DNA of 64,000 bases from Semisulcospira habei (Eukaryota; Mollusca; Gastropoda; Semisulcospiridae): positions 207,606,456 to 207,670,455 of the forward strand of contig BTPG01000004.1 in the NCBI GenBank assembly GCA_036245525.1, in the 5' to 3' direction. A model generated the notes under the pieces. That model was not told the DNA's origin, made no database searches, and saw only the letters and a list, made by a program, of their open reading frames with translations. Numbering within the stretch: the first letter of the stretch is position 1; every line of letters begins with the position of its first letter. The translations under genes were made by a program, and so were the position numbers. Positions 53,627 through 63,882 of this stretch are shown piece by piece.

Positions 53627-53700
53627 TCCAGTATCGCCGATGGTGTGCTGAGGAGGTCGCCAAGACCGAAACAGCTGTCCACACCGGCTAAATATCTGGA
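53627..53700 (+). ncRNA. Hammerhead ribozyme copy 4
   Basis: Identical to copy 3, 526 bp downstream. Predicted cut after 53679. Cleavage at copies 3 and 4 would give a 526-nt monomer. Confidence 0.9.
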
Positions 53701-53960
53701 CCCCCCTCGGGGGGACCTAGATTTAAATTTCCATGCACTGAGTGGCTGGAACAGTGGGATATGTGATACGCCCCCCTTCGGGGGGGCTTCCATATGCATT
53801 TGCATTGCTTTCAGTCACTTTTTTAGCGCCCCCTCTCTTTCCTATCTTTTTTTTTTTGTGCTTTGGCCACAGTAGATCTATGATCACTGGTCGATCATGC
53901 ACATTTCTCTCCCCTGACAGTGCTATAATCTACTTTACTTTGTAACCTTTCCTGTCCAAG

Positions 53961-55224
53961 CTTCTTGAGAAGGTCGTCCTCAACCAACTCAACCTCCACC
54001 TCGCCGACAACAACCTCCTCAGTCCCTTCCAGTCTGCCTATCGCAAACATCACAGCACTGAAACTGCCCTTCTACATATCCTAAACGACCTGCTTCTCTC
54101 CACTGACTCGGGCAACATCTCCCTTCTTACGCTTCGACACCATAGACAACTCTATCCTCCTCCACCACTCCTTTGGCATCACTGACTCTGCTCACTCCTG
54201 GTTTCTCTCCTACCTCTCCGACAGACAGCAGTCCGTCACCATCGACGGCGTCTCCTCCAACCCAGTCAGGCTCTCCTGCGGCGTTCCTCAGGGGTCCGTC
54301 CTGGGCCCGGTCCTTTTTACACTCTACATCTCCCCACTGTCCAACATCATCCAGTCTCACCACATACACCACCACCTCTACGCTGACGACTCACAACTAC
54401 TAGACAAAGACAAACTCGACAACACTCAGACACTACTGACTCGCACGGCTGACTGCTATGAGGACGTGAAAAACTGGATGACAGCAAACAAGCTCAAACT
54501 GAACGACGACAAAACGGAAGCCATGCTGGTAGGCACTCGCCAGAAACTTTCCCAGCTCTCTCCCTCTCTCCACCTTCAACTCGACAGCACCCCCATCTCC
54601 CTCTCTGACTCGGTCAAGAACCTTGGCGTTATCCTCGATTCCTCTCTTTCTATGACCAGCTTCGTCTCCGCCACGGCCCAGGCATGTTATTTCCACCTCC
54701 GCCGCATCAGTCAGATCAGAAAATACCTCACTACCGAAGCTGCCACCAAACTCGCTGTCTCTCTCATCTTATCTCGCATCGACTACTGCAACTCTCTCCT
54801 TTCTGGCCTTCCTCACTCCACCACTCTCACTCTCCAGCGCGTCCAGAACAATGCTGCCCGCCTCGTCCTCAGAAAGAAAAAATCCGACCACATCACTCCC
54901 CTGCTCAAGCTCCTTCACTGGCTCCCCATCCCCCAACGCATCCAATACAAGATTCTGTCTCTCTGCTACAAATCCCTGAACAACTACGCTCCTGCGTATC
55001 TCTCCAACTTACTTCACCCCTACACTCCTCCCCGCCCCCTCCGCTCCGCCTCTGACCCTCTCCGCCTCCTCATCCCCCGCACCAAACTCAGCACTTTCGG
55101 CCCCCGCTCTTTCTCAGTATACGGTCCAACCACCTGGAACACTCTCCCACTCTCTCTCCGTCAGAAACACTCGCTCTCCTCCTTCCAGTCTGCCCTCAAA
55201 ACTCATCTCTTTCAACAGTTCTAG
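53961..55224 (+). pseudogene. CR1/Rex1-like reverse transcriptase, C-terminal part
   Basis: Resumes LLEKVVLNQLNLHLADNNLL, then PFQSAYRKHHSTETALLHIL. At about 54135 a deletion of roughly 18 nt removes the catalytic motif A (LDLSAA missing before FDTIDN). It continues CGVPQGSVLGPVLFTLYISP, LYADDSQL (catalytic YADD), DKTEAMLVGT, NLGVILDSSLSM, ISQIRKYLT, HWLPIPQRIQYKILSLCYKS and ends LFQQF with TAG at 55222-55224. It is dead because motif A is lost. Confidence 0.88.
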
Positions 55225-55401
55225 CACTATATCACCACACTCCCCAGCCCAAGCTGACCGTCCTAATGTATCTTCACTATTTGTGTTACGTGAGTCATTG
55301 TCTAAAGCGTGCGCATGCGTGTGCGAGTCGTGAGTGCGCGCTTAGAGTTATAATTATTATAAGATAAGCGCATTATAAATACCGTAATTATTATTATTAT
55401 T

Positions 55402-55740
55402 AGCTCTTGACCTCTCTGAGGGGTCATCCAAATTAGTATGCATAGATAGGTCTTACCATCAGGTATCTCTGTAGCAAGTTTGGGTTTGAAGTTGTGAACA
55501 GTATTTGAGAAAAAACATCTATTGTCAAAATATGGTTATTTTTCACCTATTTCCTGAGCTCTTGCGACCCTTGACCTTTCCGAGGGATCAACCAAATTAG
55601 TATGCACAGAAAGGTCTTACCATCAGGTACCTTTGTACCAAGTTTGGGTTTGAAGTTGTGAATAGTATTTGAAAAAAAAAAAATGCTATTTGACATATTT
55701 CCTGATCCCCTGTGACCTTGACCTATGTGAGAGGTATCCT
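55402..55740. repeat. 166-bp tandem satellite, right block
   Basis: Two to two and a half monomers (anchor CATCAGGTA at 55457 and 55621), continuing the array interrupted at 51186. Confidence 0.85.
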
Positions 55741-57130
55741 TGTTGGGCCAAGTTTGAAGACTGTGGCTTGAATAGTGTCCGAGAAAATGCCAACGTTAAA
55801 GTTTTCCACGTTCGACAGCGAACGGATGTCGGTCGGACGACCACTGGCCCAAAACATAGACTCACTTTTGCTTCGCACGTGAGCCAAAAAGGGTTAACAA
55901 ACACACAGCTGACATATGGAAGGTAAAACAAGTTTTCACATATACACGTTTTCTGAGAAAGTAGGGTCTGATCTTGTAAACTTAAAAGACAAGACAGTTG
56001 ACTTTCTCATAAAAATGTTGATCAGCTTCATCTGCAAACACAACGCATGCATGATTATCCAGTAAGTACGCAATAAAAGAACAAAAGAACTTTCATCTTG
56101 GAGTTTGGCAAAACAAGCACTCCACAAAGCACAAACTGCCAGTCTGTGGGCAAACAAGATAGCATAAAGGCATGTGTCAGTCATACAATACAGCAGAAGC
56201 ATATATGTGAAAATGTGTTGCATATATACATAGCATAGTCAGCAGAAGCCAATAAAAGGAGCAGCTATAATGCAGAAAAGCAAATGGATAAGGCACGTAG
56301 CATATGTCCATCTACATGCAATCATCAACAAAAATTAACAATGGCTGTTTGTAGCATGTTTGGTCGAGGTGATCCCTGACCAAATATTATATCGACAACT
56401 AAAGGGTTAACCACCTTTCACATGAAGACACCAGTACTGTCTACAGTAACACAATGACTGAGTCTCCCAAAATGTTTGCAGGTTTCCACAAATGTTGCAA
56501 GCGACTGAACTTTAAAGTTTAAAGAGTTGTGTGCAGATTAGCCTGGAAACCTGGCGCTTACCTGACTCTACCCTTAAACGAACACAGACTGAAGAGACTT
56601 TCGCTTACTGTATTGCATGTTTCTGTCAGACATCCCATTCAGGCAGACCAAGCCACCGTTCTTTCACCAGCCCCAAGCCCCATCACACACTGTACACACG
56701 ATTACTGTTCTTTCTGACAAACATCCTATAGGAAATGTGGGTAGCAGCGAAGCTGCATCCCCTCATGAGCCACCTGTTAATCCAAGAGGACTTAAGATCT
56801 ACATGTGTCTTACATAATGGTATTTGCTCTCACAAAAAGCCATGCGTCCTATTTGTCACACTGTAAACTTCATCCACAAACATTCTGACGTTAACATTGA
56901 TTACAGGTATATATATTATGTTATAATATAAATATAATGTATATAACGGTGAGTGTCAGACTTGACTTTGAAAAATACATGCATTTTAAGTTAAGTTACA
57001 CCAATTATGTGTTTTTGCGTTATATGAGTAAAAGTAATAGATGTGTATGGAACACCACTTTACAGCATACAAATAGAGAGTTATTATGTTAGTATTTCAT
57101 GTGCAAACCCTTTCTGAGCCGTGACACACA
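55741..57130. other. Probable intron, no gene seen
   Basis: AT-rich. A half palindrome resembling family C ends at about 56409 (ACTAAAGGGTTAA). No exon or RNA gene that I can support. Confidence 0.45.
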
Positions 57131-57312
57131 ACAAGATACAGATTAACTGTAATAGTTCAAGGGTGGTGCCAAAATAGCTTGGCGCCTGGAGGCGCCAAGC
57201 TATTTTGGTACCACCCTTGAATTGTCATGGTGGATCTGTTTCCTGACCTGTAATCTTCAGAAGACAACTCCCTCCCCAACGTGAGAACTTGACCCTCTGG
57301 GAGTTAAAAGGG
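57130..57312. mobile_element. Family A-like palindromic element
   Basis: ATTAACTGTAATAGTTCAAG, then GTGGTGCCAAAATAGCTTGG ... CCAAGCTATTTTGGTACCAC around GGCGCCTGGAGGCGCC. Confidence 0.78.
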
Positions 57313-57811
57313 GTTTGATGAATACTGTACTTGATAAATACTGTACTTGAAGACAATCTACTGGCACATGGGGACACTGAAGAAAAGTGTTATTGTTACA
57401 GTGTTAGTTAATATAGTTGCGACAACAGTTTGATTGGAGGTAGGTACCTGCTTTCAGTGATTTATTTTCTGATAGGTTCGTAGCGTGTTGCTAAGCTGAC
57501 ATACGCACGACCATTTGAATCAAACCACATCTGAAACATAAACGCCAGAAATACAGAAATGAACAAAACAAACTGAACAAAACAAAATACTTTGTTAGAG
57601 ACCAAAATGAAACAAGATCAGTGGAGAAAGTTGTCTCAGTAAACGAAAGACTAAAATTCATTATCAATCATACACACTTAAGACTGTCTTTTGATGGGCA
57701 ACTGATTGAATACACACCATCAACGAAAGAAGTGAATAGTAGCTGTGAGGGAGTAAAGAACAGGATGATGGTACTTGAAAGTATGCCATATAACATAGTT
57801 CCTGTCATCAA

Positions 57812-57967
57812 TTAACCCATTTAGTCCCAACACATTACAGCAGAAGATGAAACGATCATTATAATTCAAGGGCAGTGACAGAACAGATTGGTGCCTGATG
57901 GCACCAAGCTGAGATGGCACTGCCCTTGAATTATCATTGTAGATCCATCTGCTGCAAGTGGTGCACA
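57812..57967. mobile_element. Family B element, right end lost
   Basis: TTAACCCATTTAGTCCCAAC, then AATTCAAGGGCAGTGACAGA ... TGGCACTGCCCTTGAATTAT. A second partial hairpin start follows at about 57968-58010. Confidence 0.75.
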
Positions 57968-58215
57968 GTTCAATGGTAGTGCCAAAGTAGCTTGGTGCCT
58001 CTCCTTTCATGGTGGATCTATTTCCTCACCCTCTCCTTCCAGCTCCCCTTATAGCATTCTCTGCCACATTTTCTCCCAGGAACAATTGTTTAAAATACAT
58101 GTATCAGCACATGCAGATACACATAAAAACAGTCAGCTGATTACAAAATATATCTTTAACAATAAAATGGTAAGACTGATGGACCTATAGAATACATAGG
58201 TCTACCTACAGTATG

Positions 58216-58308
58216 AACATCTTGACTGTTGGTAGCGCTTTTTGTGGCGTTAATTCCTGCAGGAATCAAATCAACAAAAAATGCTATGGTGACAGCCAAA
58301 AGGGTTAG
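58216..58308. mobile_element. Family C element
   Basis: CTTGACTGTTGGTAGCGCTT ... TGACAGCCAAAAGGGTTA; the centre is AATTCCTGCAGGAATC. Confidence 0.8.
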
Positions 58309-58544
58309 TAATCCATATTTATCTAATTCAACTAGCACTAAGATAATGACCAGCAATGAACGCCTACCAGTACAGCATTTAATACGGTTAGTCATCTACC
58401 CATAAAACTATTACTACAAATTATGATGTGATGTACATGTATCTGATGTGTCCTCACACTACAGCTATGTAAAACTGCATATAGGCATGAACATAATGTT
58501 ATGATGCCAACCTACAATGAATAAGCTAAATTTGTACCACCTTG

Positions 58545-58634
58545 GCCACTTGGACGTCAGAAGTATTTTTTTGTCAAGGTGATTCCTGCAGGAATCATCT
58601 AGACAAAAGGTACTATGCACACCTAAAGAGTTTA
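58545..58634. repeat. Diverged family C element
   Basis: GTATTTTTTTGTCAAGGTGA and TCATCTAGACAAAAGGTACT around GATTCCTGCAGGAATC. Confidence 0.65.
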
Positions 58635-58773
58635 TCTCCAAGACAACAGATAACCTACAAAAAGATACATACAACATGGTCCTCCTGCAACGGAAGAAAA
58701 TATGACAACAATTTTGTAAAAAGTTATAAAATTAAACATCACACACAGACTACAAATGTGGCATAAATATTTA

Positions 58774-58853
58774 TTAACCTTTTGGCTGTCGGTAGCATGT
58801 GGTGTGCTGGAATCACCTTAACCAAACATGCTACAGACAGCCAAAGGGTTCAT
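58774..58853. mobile_element. Family C element with shortened centre
   Basis: TTAACCTTTTGGCTGTCGGT ... TACAGACAGCCAAAGGGTT. Confidence 0.8.
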
Positions 58854-59054
58854 TTGTAGGCTGGTCTGTGATTAAGGGAAATGGCAGACAATGTTACTAT
58901 GATGTATGTGCCTGTCAACCACAGCAAAACAATAATATGCTGATTTCACACATTGTTAAATGCATCACAAGTTTCACTAATTAGCACGTCAAGTCCAAAA
59001 CTGCTGTTATCCCTATAAAAACTGCTGCTGCATTCATTTTGAAAGACATACTAA

Positions 59055-59140
59055 AGATTAACTCATTTGAGATGTGCTGCCTCTGGTTACGCGGCTTATG
59101 CTGCGTATCCAGAGGAGGCATGTCTCAAATGAGTTAAGAT
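59055..59140. mobile_element. TTAA-flanked palindrome, family H
   Basis: TTAACTCATTTGAGATGTGC ... CATGTCTCAAATGAGTTAA with an inner CCTCTGG...CCAGAGG hairpin around TACGCGGCTTATGCTGCGTA. Same TTAA logic as families A-C but a different sequence. Confidence 0.85.
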
Positions 59141-59584
59141 TAAAGACCACATCTTAATTCTACTGAATAAAATATTATACCTGGCTGCATTTGGGCCAGG
59201 GTTATTTGACTACAGTACAATGACTAAATCCTGTTTGGAATGAATCCTCTTTCACAAAAGTCAGTTTTTGTGTATTGCTAATATCAGAAGGCCTGCAGCT
59301 GCAGCTGGACCCTAGACATACTGATTATAGCAACATTCAAAAACTTTGTCAAAGATGAATATGCTGTGGTCAAAATAGTTCTAACATATGGGATGTCTTA
59401 TAACATCATGTTGGTAAAAGTATGTAGCATATAGGAATGTCATTTTGTGCTTTACATAATCAGTAGTTTTAGTCAAGTTATATGTCAACACTTAGTGTAG
59501 CCAAATCGTGTTACAGTTGAACCTGTTTTGAACAACCATCTTTCTTTGCAAGAAAAAGTTCTTAAAAGACCAAGAGAAGTCTTG

Positions 59585-59678
59585 AAGGATAAAAAGTACC
59601 ACCTGTCATTAAAGACCATCATTTAGGTGACTGTAGCCACCTAAATGATGGTCTTTAATGCCAGGTGATCTCTCCTTA
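59585..59678. repeat. Palindrome, family I
   Basis: ATTAAAGACCATCATTTAGG and CCTAAATGATGGTCTTTAAT flank TGACTGTAGCCA. A related half copy is at about 49345-49385. Confidence 0.82.
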
Positions 59679-61167
59679 AGGTGTTTGATCACTCGAAACT
59701 GGTTCTGTTGCACATCAAACTTTTTGTTAAACATAGCCCAACTCATTCACCTGTCAGTGTTCAAAGTTTGGGATGAATCATTTAATGAATACATACACGT
59801 TGCTGAAGACGGATGGATCATGATAATTAGTTCAAGGTTAGAGCCAGATTATCTTAGTGCCTGTTATGGCACAAATCAAGCTGTCTGACAGTTAAGAGCC
59901 CATATTCATATACCGAAGATTCCAACATTTCACTCTGTCAAAGTTTAAAGCCCAAAGTGGTCATTGCCAAGTTCTTGTCTTAATAGCTTTCAACATTGTC
60001 ATCATTGGCAGTTCAACAAGGGCCACCATATTGTGGTGCCATCGCTCACATGCTGTCTCACTTTGACTTTTCTATCGATGATACTATCTATACTGCCTGA
60101 ATCACGGTTTGTGTTACTTTTTGGTGTGGGATAGACACCTTAGGTATCATATAACCCCTGCATATACTTTTTTGTTGTTGTTGCCAATGTTTATTAATCT
60201 GCCTTTTTGTACCTGGCAGTGTGATGTTGTAGTCCAACCTCCGAGTCTGCTGAAAGCATATGCAAACTGGCAGTAGATAGCCGTTGACTCAATTACTTTT
60301 GTATCCAGCATCTGTCATATTCCATCTTAAACACTACATGACTGACTATCCCACAAATCCCAAAAGAGTCACTAAAGGTGTTTCCTTAGCAGTGACTGAG
60401 ACAGAACATCACCGAACAACGCTGAGCACACATTGCCATTTTCAGTGTCTCTCCTTTCAAATGCCTCGATCTGACAGACCAATCAGATGTGCTGAAGGCA
60501 AAAGCAAACACAGCAGAGCATGTTCTGTGACGTTAAAAGAAACTTCAATGGCTTCGTGAAGTGTCCAACGTACCTTCACCAAAGTCGCTGATGTCCACTC
60601 TTGACACTTTGTGAAGTATAACTTATGACATATTAAGACATCCCTTAACCTTGAACTATCATGGCCCATCCATCTCCTGCAGTAGTGTATTTCAGGGATG
60701 AATAAATTTATTGTAGCATGTTAGGTAAATTCATGAAACATCTGTAGCTTCCAAATACGAGTACAGTATATGAAAATAAAATATCAAACCGATTTCATCA
60801 ATTAAGATAATTTTCAGCAATGCAACAAGAGTACGCACATACACAGCTAAGTGTTAGCATCAACGCACACTATGTGTATTAAACCCCTTCACTGTCAAGA
60901 GCACAGAAAACAACATTCAAATGCAAGAGACAGATCCTCATGAGCCACACATCTTCGCAGATCCTCATGAGCACCTGCAAGATCTATGCCACAGGGCTAA
61001 TTGGCAGAATCTGCAATGGTTCCAGAAACATAATTTCTCATGATTGTCAGGGAAGGGGTTAACACCCTTGTCTTTGCAGTCACAGGTACATAAACAGTAC
61101 CAGCAGCAATAATATATACTGTACATTGGTAGTGTGTATTGGGTGGTATGACTCCAAGTGTACTGTG
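59679..61167. other. Probable intron of the minus-strand gene
   Basis: Contains decayed palindromic remnants near 59805-59890 and 60640-60690 and a partial family D repeat at about 60925-60990. No exon could be supported. Confidence 0.45.
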
Positions 61168-61242
61168 TCACACTGCACACAAAACACACGGGGTGCAAAA
61201 GAACCATACAGGTGCAGTGACGCCAAAATCTGTGTGATGTAC

Positions 61243-62271
61243 CCCAGATGCAATGGCGGGTCCACTGGACTGAGACAGGTTGGTCCTGCGACGCATCACC
61301 ATCTCCTGGAGTTCTCCACTGGGCAGGTCTTCATTGGCAATCATCATTTCGGCAATCTCACGGAGATTAATCTCACCATTATTGTTGGTTGTCCCCAACT
61401 GCTGCTGCTCAAGTTTAGTCCCCTTGTGTGCATATCCACCAGTACTGTTTACTGCAAGCGCATGAGGGTTAAGGTGGTTGTGAGTGTCCAATTTCAAGCA
61501 TGGCTGCAGGTTGCTGTTCCAGAACTTGAAGTATGGCATGGAGAGTTGCTCGGTGGTGTCGGGTGAGGCATCAGTGTCAACCGGTGCGGGTTTGAGGTGA
61601 AGGGAGTTGCTGGTTTCACTCATGGAGGTGCTGTGTGTGCTCTGTGCTTTGCGCTCCCCATCACGATATCTCAGTCTCCACATGCCCTTCTTGTGTCGCA
61701 ACTTGCCCTGCATGACGGGACGCCCGTCTCTGGACACCCCATGCAGCTCAAATGTGGGGGGCAGGTCTGGCTTGGTGGCACTCCCTCTCAGGCTCCTATG
61801 CAACTCGGCTCTGGGGATGTCGAGATTGCGACTGAGGTTGAGGGGCTTCATGTCATTGATGAACTCCTTCACCATCTGCTCCTTGTCCGTGGTCTTGAGC
61901 TGCAAATGACCCATCATGTTCTTGAAGGGGGCATTGAGGCTGGGGTCAAAGTGCATGATTTGAGGCCGTCTCTCAAAGGTGGACTTGGCAGGGTTCCACA
62001 GCATAGAGGAGGTGAGGAGAGTGGGGGCGTCTGTCAGCATGTCCTCGTTGGGAAACACATGGTATGTGCATGATGCCTCAAGCCGCGACTTGGCCTTGAC
62101 GCTGACTTCCGCCCCCAGGCACATCGTGGACAGTCGCCCTATGCTGACAGCATCACTGTGTTCTGAGTCACTTTGTTCGCGAAAAACAGTGCAGGGAGTC
62201 ACCATCCTCTCCTGAGTGTGCTCTTCCTTCTGGTTGACTACCTTCTTTTTCTTGGTCTCCTTCTCTGTTAA
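61243..62271 (-). CDS. Unrecognised gene, internal exon (about 343 codons)
   Basis: The acceptor ATTCTGTAG stands above 62271. The frame opens LTEKETKKKKVVNQKEEHTQ in phase 0, so this is an internal exon rather than a start. It contains a folded-looking stretch (LEASCTYHVFPNEDMLTD, SSMLWNPAKSTFERRPQI, LKTTDKEQMVKEFINDMKPL, RHKKGMWRLRYRDGE), then a low-complexity part with AVNSTGGYAHKG and a helical end INLREIAEMMIANEDLPSGE. A phase-0 donor is possible at GGG|GTACAT (61242); otherwise the frame runs to TGA at 61168. The downstream exon at 46154-47641 shares the VNSTGG motif. I do not recognise the family; upstream exons lie beyond 62272. Confidence 0.65.
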
Positions 62272-62442
62272 CTACAGAATACAGCAATAGATAACAGCTT
62301 TCACAGAAATATCCAACAAGAAAGATTTATGTTTCACAAAAACCAGGACGAAAGAACTCGCATAGGTAAATTGTTGCCATCCATCTCCTCCCCAATCCCT
62401 AATTGCCTCTCAACAATGTTTTACATTACGTGTTTTTAGTGA

Positions 62443-62638
62443 CTAACCCATTACATCTTGAGGCTGATTTTGTACAATTTGCTTATTGTCCAATGAAGGC
62501 TACATCACGGATTTGGAGATAGGTCAACAATTTTAGTTCAAAGGTGGTGCCAGAATAGCTTGGCGCCTGGCACCACCCTTGAACTTTCATAGTCAAATTT
62601 ATCTCAAGCAATGGGTGTATCAGAATGAAAAGGGTTAA
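62443..62638 (-). mobile_element. Family A element, reverse orientation, centre shortened
   Basis: CTAACCCATTACATCTTGAG ... GTGTATCAGAATGAAAAGGG then TTAA. The central palindrome is reduced to TTGGCGCCTGGCACC. Confidence 0.8.
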
Positions 62639-62734
62639 GCAACAAAGACTTCACTTGCTTGCTGTCTACCACTTTTGGTGGTAGACAGCAAACAAAGTGA
62701 AACACTGTCAACCAGCTACCCAGTAAGTAAAGGT

Positions 62735-62812
62735 CCTCGGCCCATGTCAGCAGCAGTGGGCTCGCACACGGCTGTGCACGGGCCCACTGTGGCCGTCGTG
62801 GGCCCAAAGACG
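62735..62812. repeat. Family E palindrome
   Basis: GGCCCATGTCAGCAGCAGTG ... CCACTGTGGCCGTCGTGGGC around GCACACGGCTGTGCACGGGC. A separate hairpin TGTCTACCACTTTTGGTGGTAGACA lies just upstream at about 62663-62688. Confidence 0.75.
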
Positions 62813-63216
62813 TTTTCCTACTGGGGTAAGCTTGAACATATTGTACCATATGATATCCTGTGTTCAAAGAGTTCATTGTGCGTCCTGATGTTATTCACCA
62901 AATGGGGTTAGACAGCTGGTGAAAGAGGGAAACTTAACTAACTCCTTGACAAGGCTGCTTCAGTCTTTCTTACAAAACTGAAAGGTTATTACAAAATGGA
63001 CACACATTTACACTGCGTACAAATGTGACGCAATATACAGGCTGATTTCAGAAACATAACATTGCATACATATTACTCTTCCCATCATAATGACTTGGAA
63101 TGCAAAAAGTTTCTTCTCTAATGCCCCAAGCTGATCAAGTTTATGCATTAGATTGTTCAAGACTGTCTCTGTACCGCAAATTTTAACCCTCTGCATGTCG
63201 ATGTTTTTTTTTGCAT

Positions 63217-63849
63217 TGTAACATAGTGAACTGAACTCAGTGTCTGATCTGTACTCACCATCACTATATTTCACAGCAATCTATACTCACTATACTGTAT
63301 TTGACATTGGCTTGCCACCGGTTGTACTCTTGACATGCTGCACCCGACTGCTGGTGGGGTAAGTTTATTGTCTATTTTATTTTTTGATTATTATATTTTT
63401 GATTATTATAATTATGATCGTATGTATGTCGGATTAGAATGATTTTTGTGTGTTTGGTGTTAGGATTGAATGGTGTCGTTTGATTATGTTTATAGGATTC
63501 TCCCTGATCAATCTGTTGTAGACTGCGTGAGTCTTGGAGCAGATTGATCAGTGTGTGCTCTTTAATATTTATAGTGTTCATTCTTAAGTGTATTTTGTAG
63601 ATTGTTCTGGTTTTGATTCGGAATCATTTGGTTTTGTAACTATTTTTGTCAATGTTATCGATTCATTATTTTGTGTGCATGGTTACATGATTTATATAGA
63701 AAAGTGAATGTTATATTTATTTATATCAGTTATATTTATGTGGTGTTAATATGTACTTTCGATGTTTATTTATTTATGTTGATTTGTCTTTGTCAGGGTT
63801 TTGCTTAATAAACAAAAGGAACCCTTACTGCGACTTCACGCCTGTTACA
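63217..63849 (+). mobile_element. 5' LTR of an LTR retrotransposon
   Basis: 633 bp beginning TGTAACA and ending TGTTACA (perfect 7-bp terminal inverted repeats with TG...CA ends). It contains a TATA-like TTTAATATTTATAG at about 63561-63574 and AATAAA at 63807-63812. It is immediately followed by a primer-binding-site-like sequence and a gag-like ORF. The rest of the element lies beyond the right edge. Confidence 0.85.
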
Positions 63850-63851
63850 TC

Positions 63852-63869
63852 TGGTGTCAGAAGTGACTC
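63852..63869 (+). other. Putative tRNA primer-binding site
   Basis: TGGTGTCAGAAGTGACTC begins 2 bp after the LTR, the expected place for minus-strand priming. The TGG start fits complementarity to a tRNA CCA end; the tRNA identity was not determined. Confidence 0.75.
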
Positions 63870-63882
63870 AACCCCCATCAGC

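Larger units (their letters stand above)
51707..53947. mobile_element. Retrozyme-like hammerhead ribozyme array (inverted, ~4.3 units)
   Basis: A 2,241-bp insertion flanked by the duplication TTTCCTGTCCAAG (51694-51706 and 53948-53960). The left arm (51707-52663) is about 1.84 units with ribozyme sense on the minus strand. The right arm (52664-53947) is about 2.44 units with ribozyme sense on the plus strand. The unit is 520 nt on the left and 526 nt on the right (6-bp difference GCATTT near 53270/53796). Units also hold C/G-rich hairpins (CCCCCCCGAAGGGGGG and CCCCCCGAGGGGGG). Both outer ends are 3' ends in ribozyme sense; the left one is about 40 nt longer. No RT, integrase or other recognisable ORF. 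Animal retrozymes are known as small circular-RNA elements thought to move with Penelope-like machinery. Confidence 0.9.
51187..55401 (+). mobile_element. CR1/Rex1-like LINE, 5' truncated, inserted in the satellite array
   Basis: It interrupts the satellite between TTTCCTGAGCT (51186) and AGCTCTTGACC (55402), with only about 4 bp (AGCT) duplicated. It has one RT ORF split by the hammerhead-array insertion (51707-53947) and ends with AAGATAAGCGCATTATAAAT, then (ATT)n at about 55384-55401. The clade call rests on the motif style and ATT tail. Confidence 0.8.

Noticed and set aside
51890..53949. Repeated 76-95-codon frames in the ribozyme array, present in every unit
   Set aside because: The frame recurs only because the units are nearly identical. 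It overlaps the ribozyme and hairpins on the antisense strand and shows no domain or codon-level signal.
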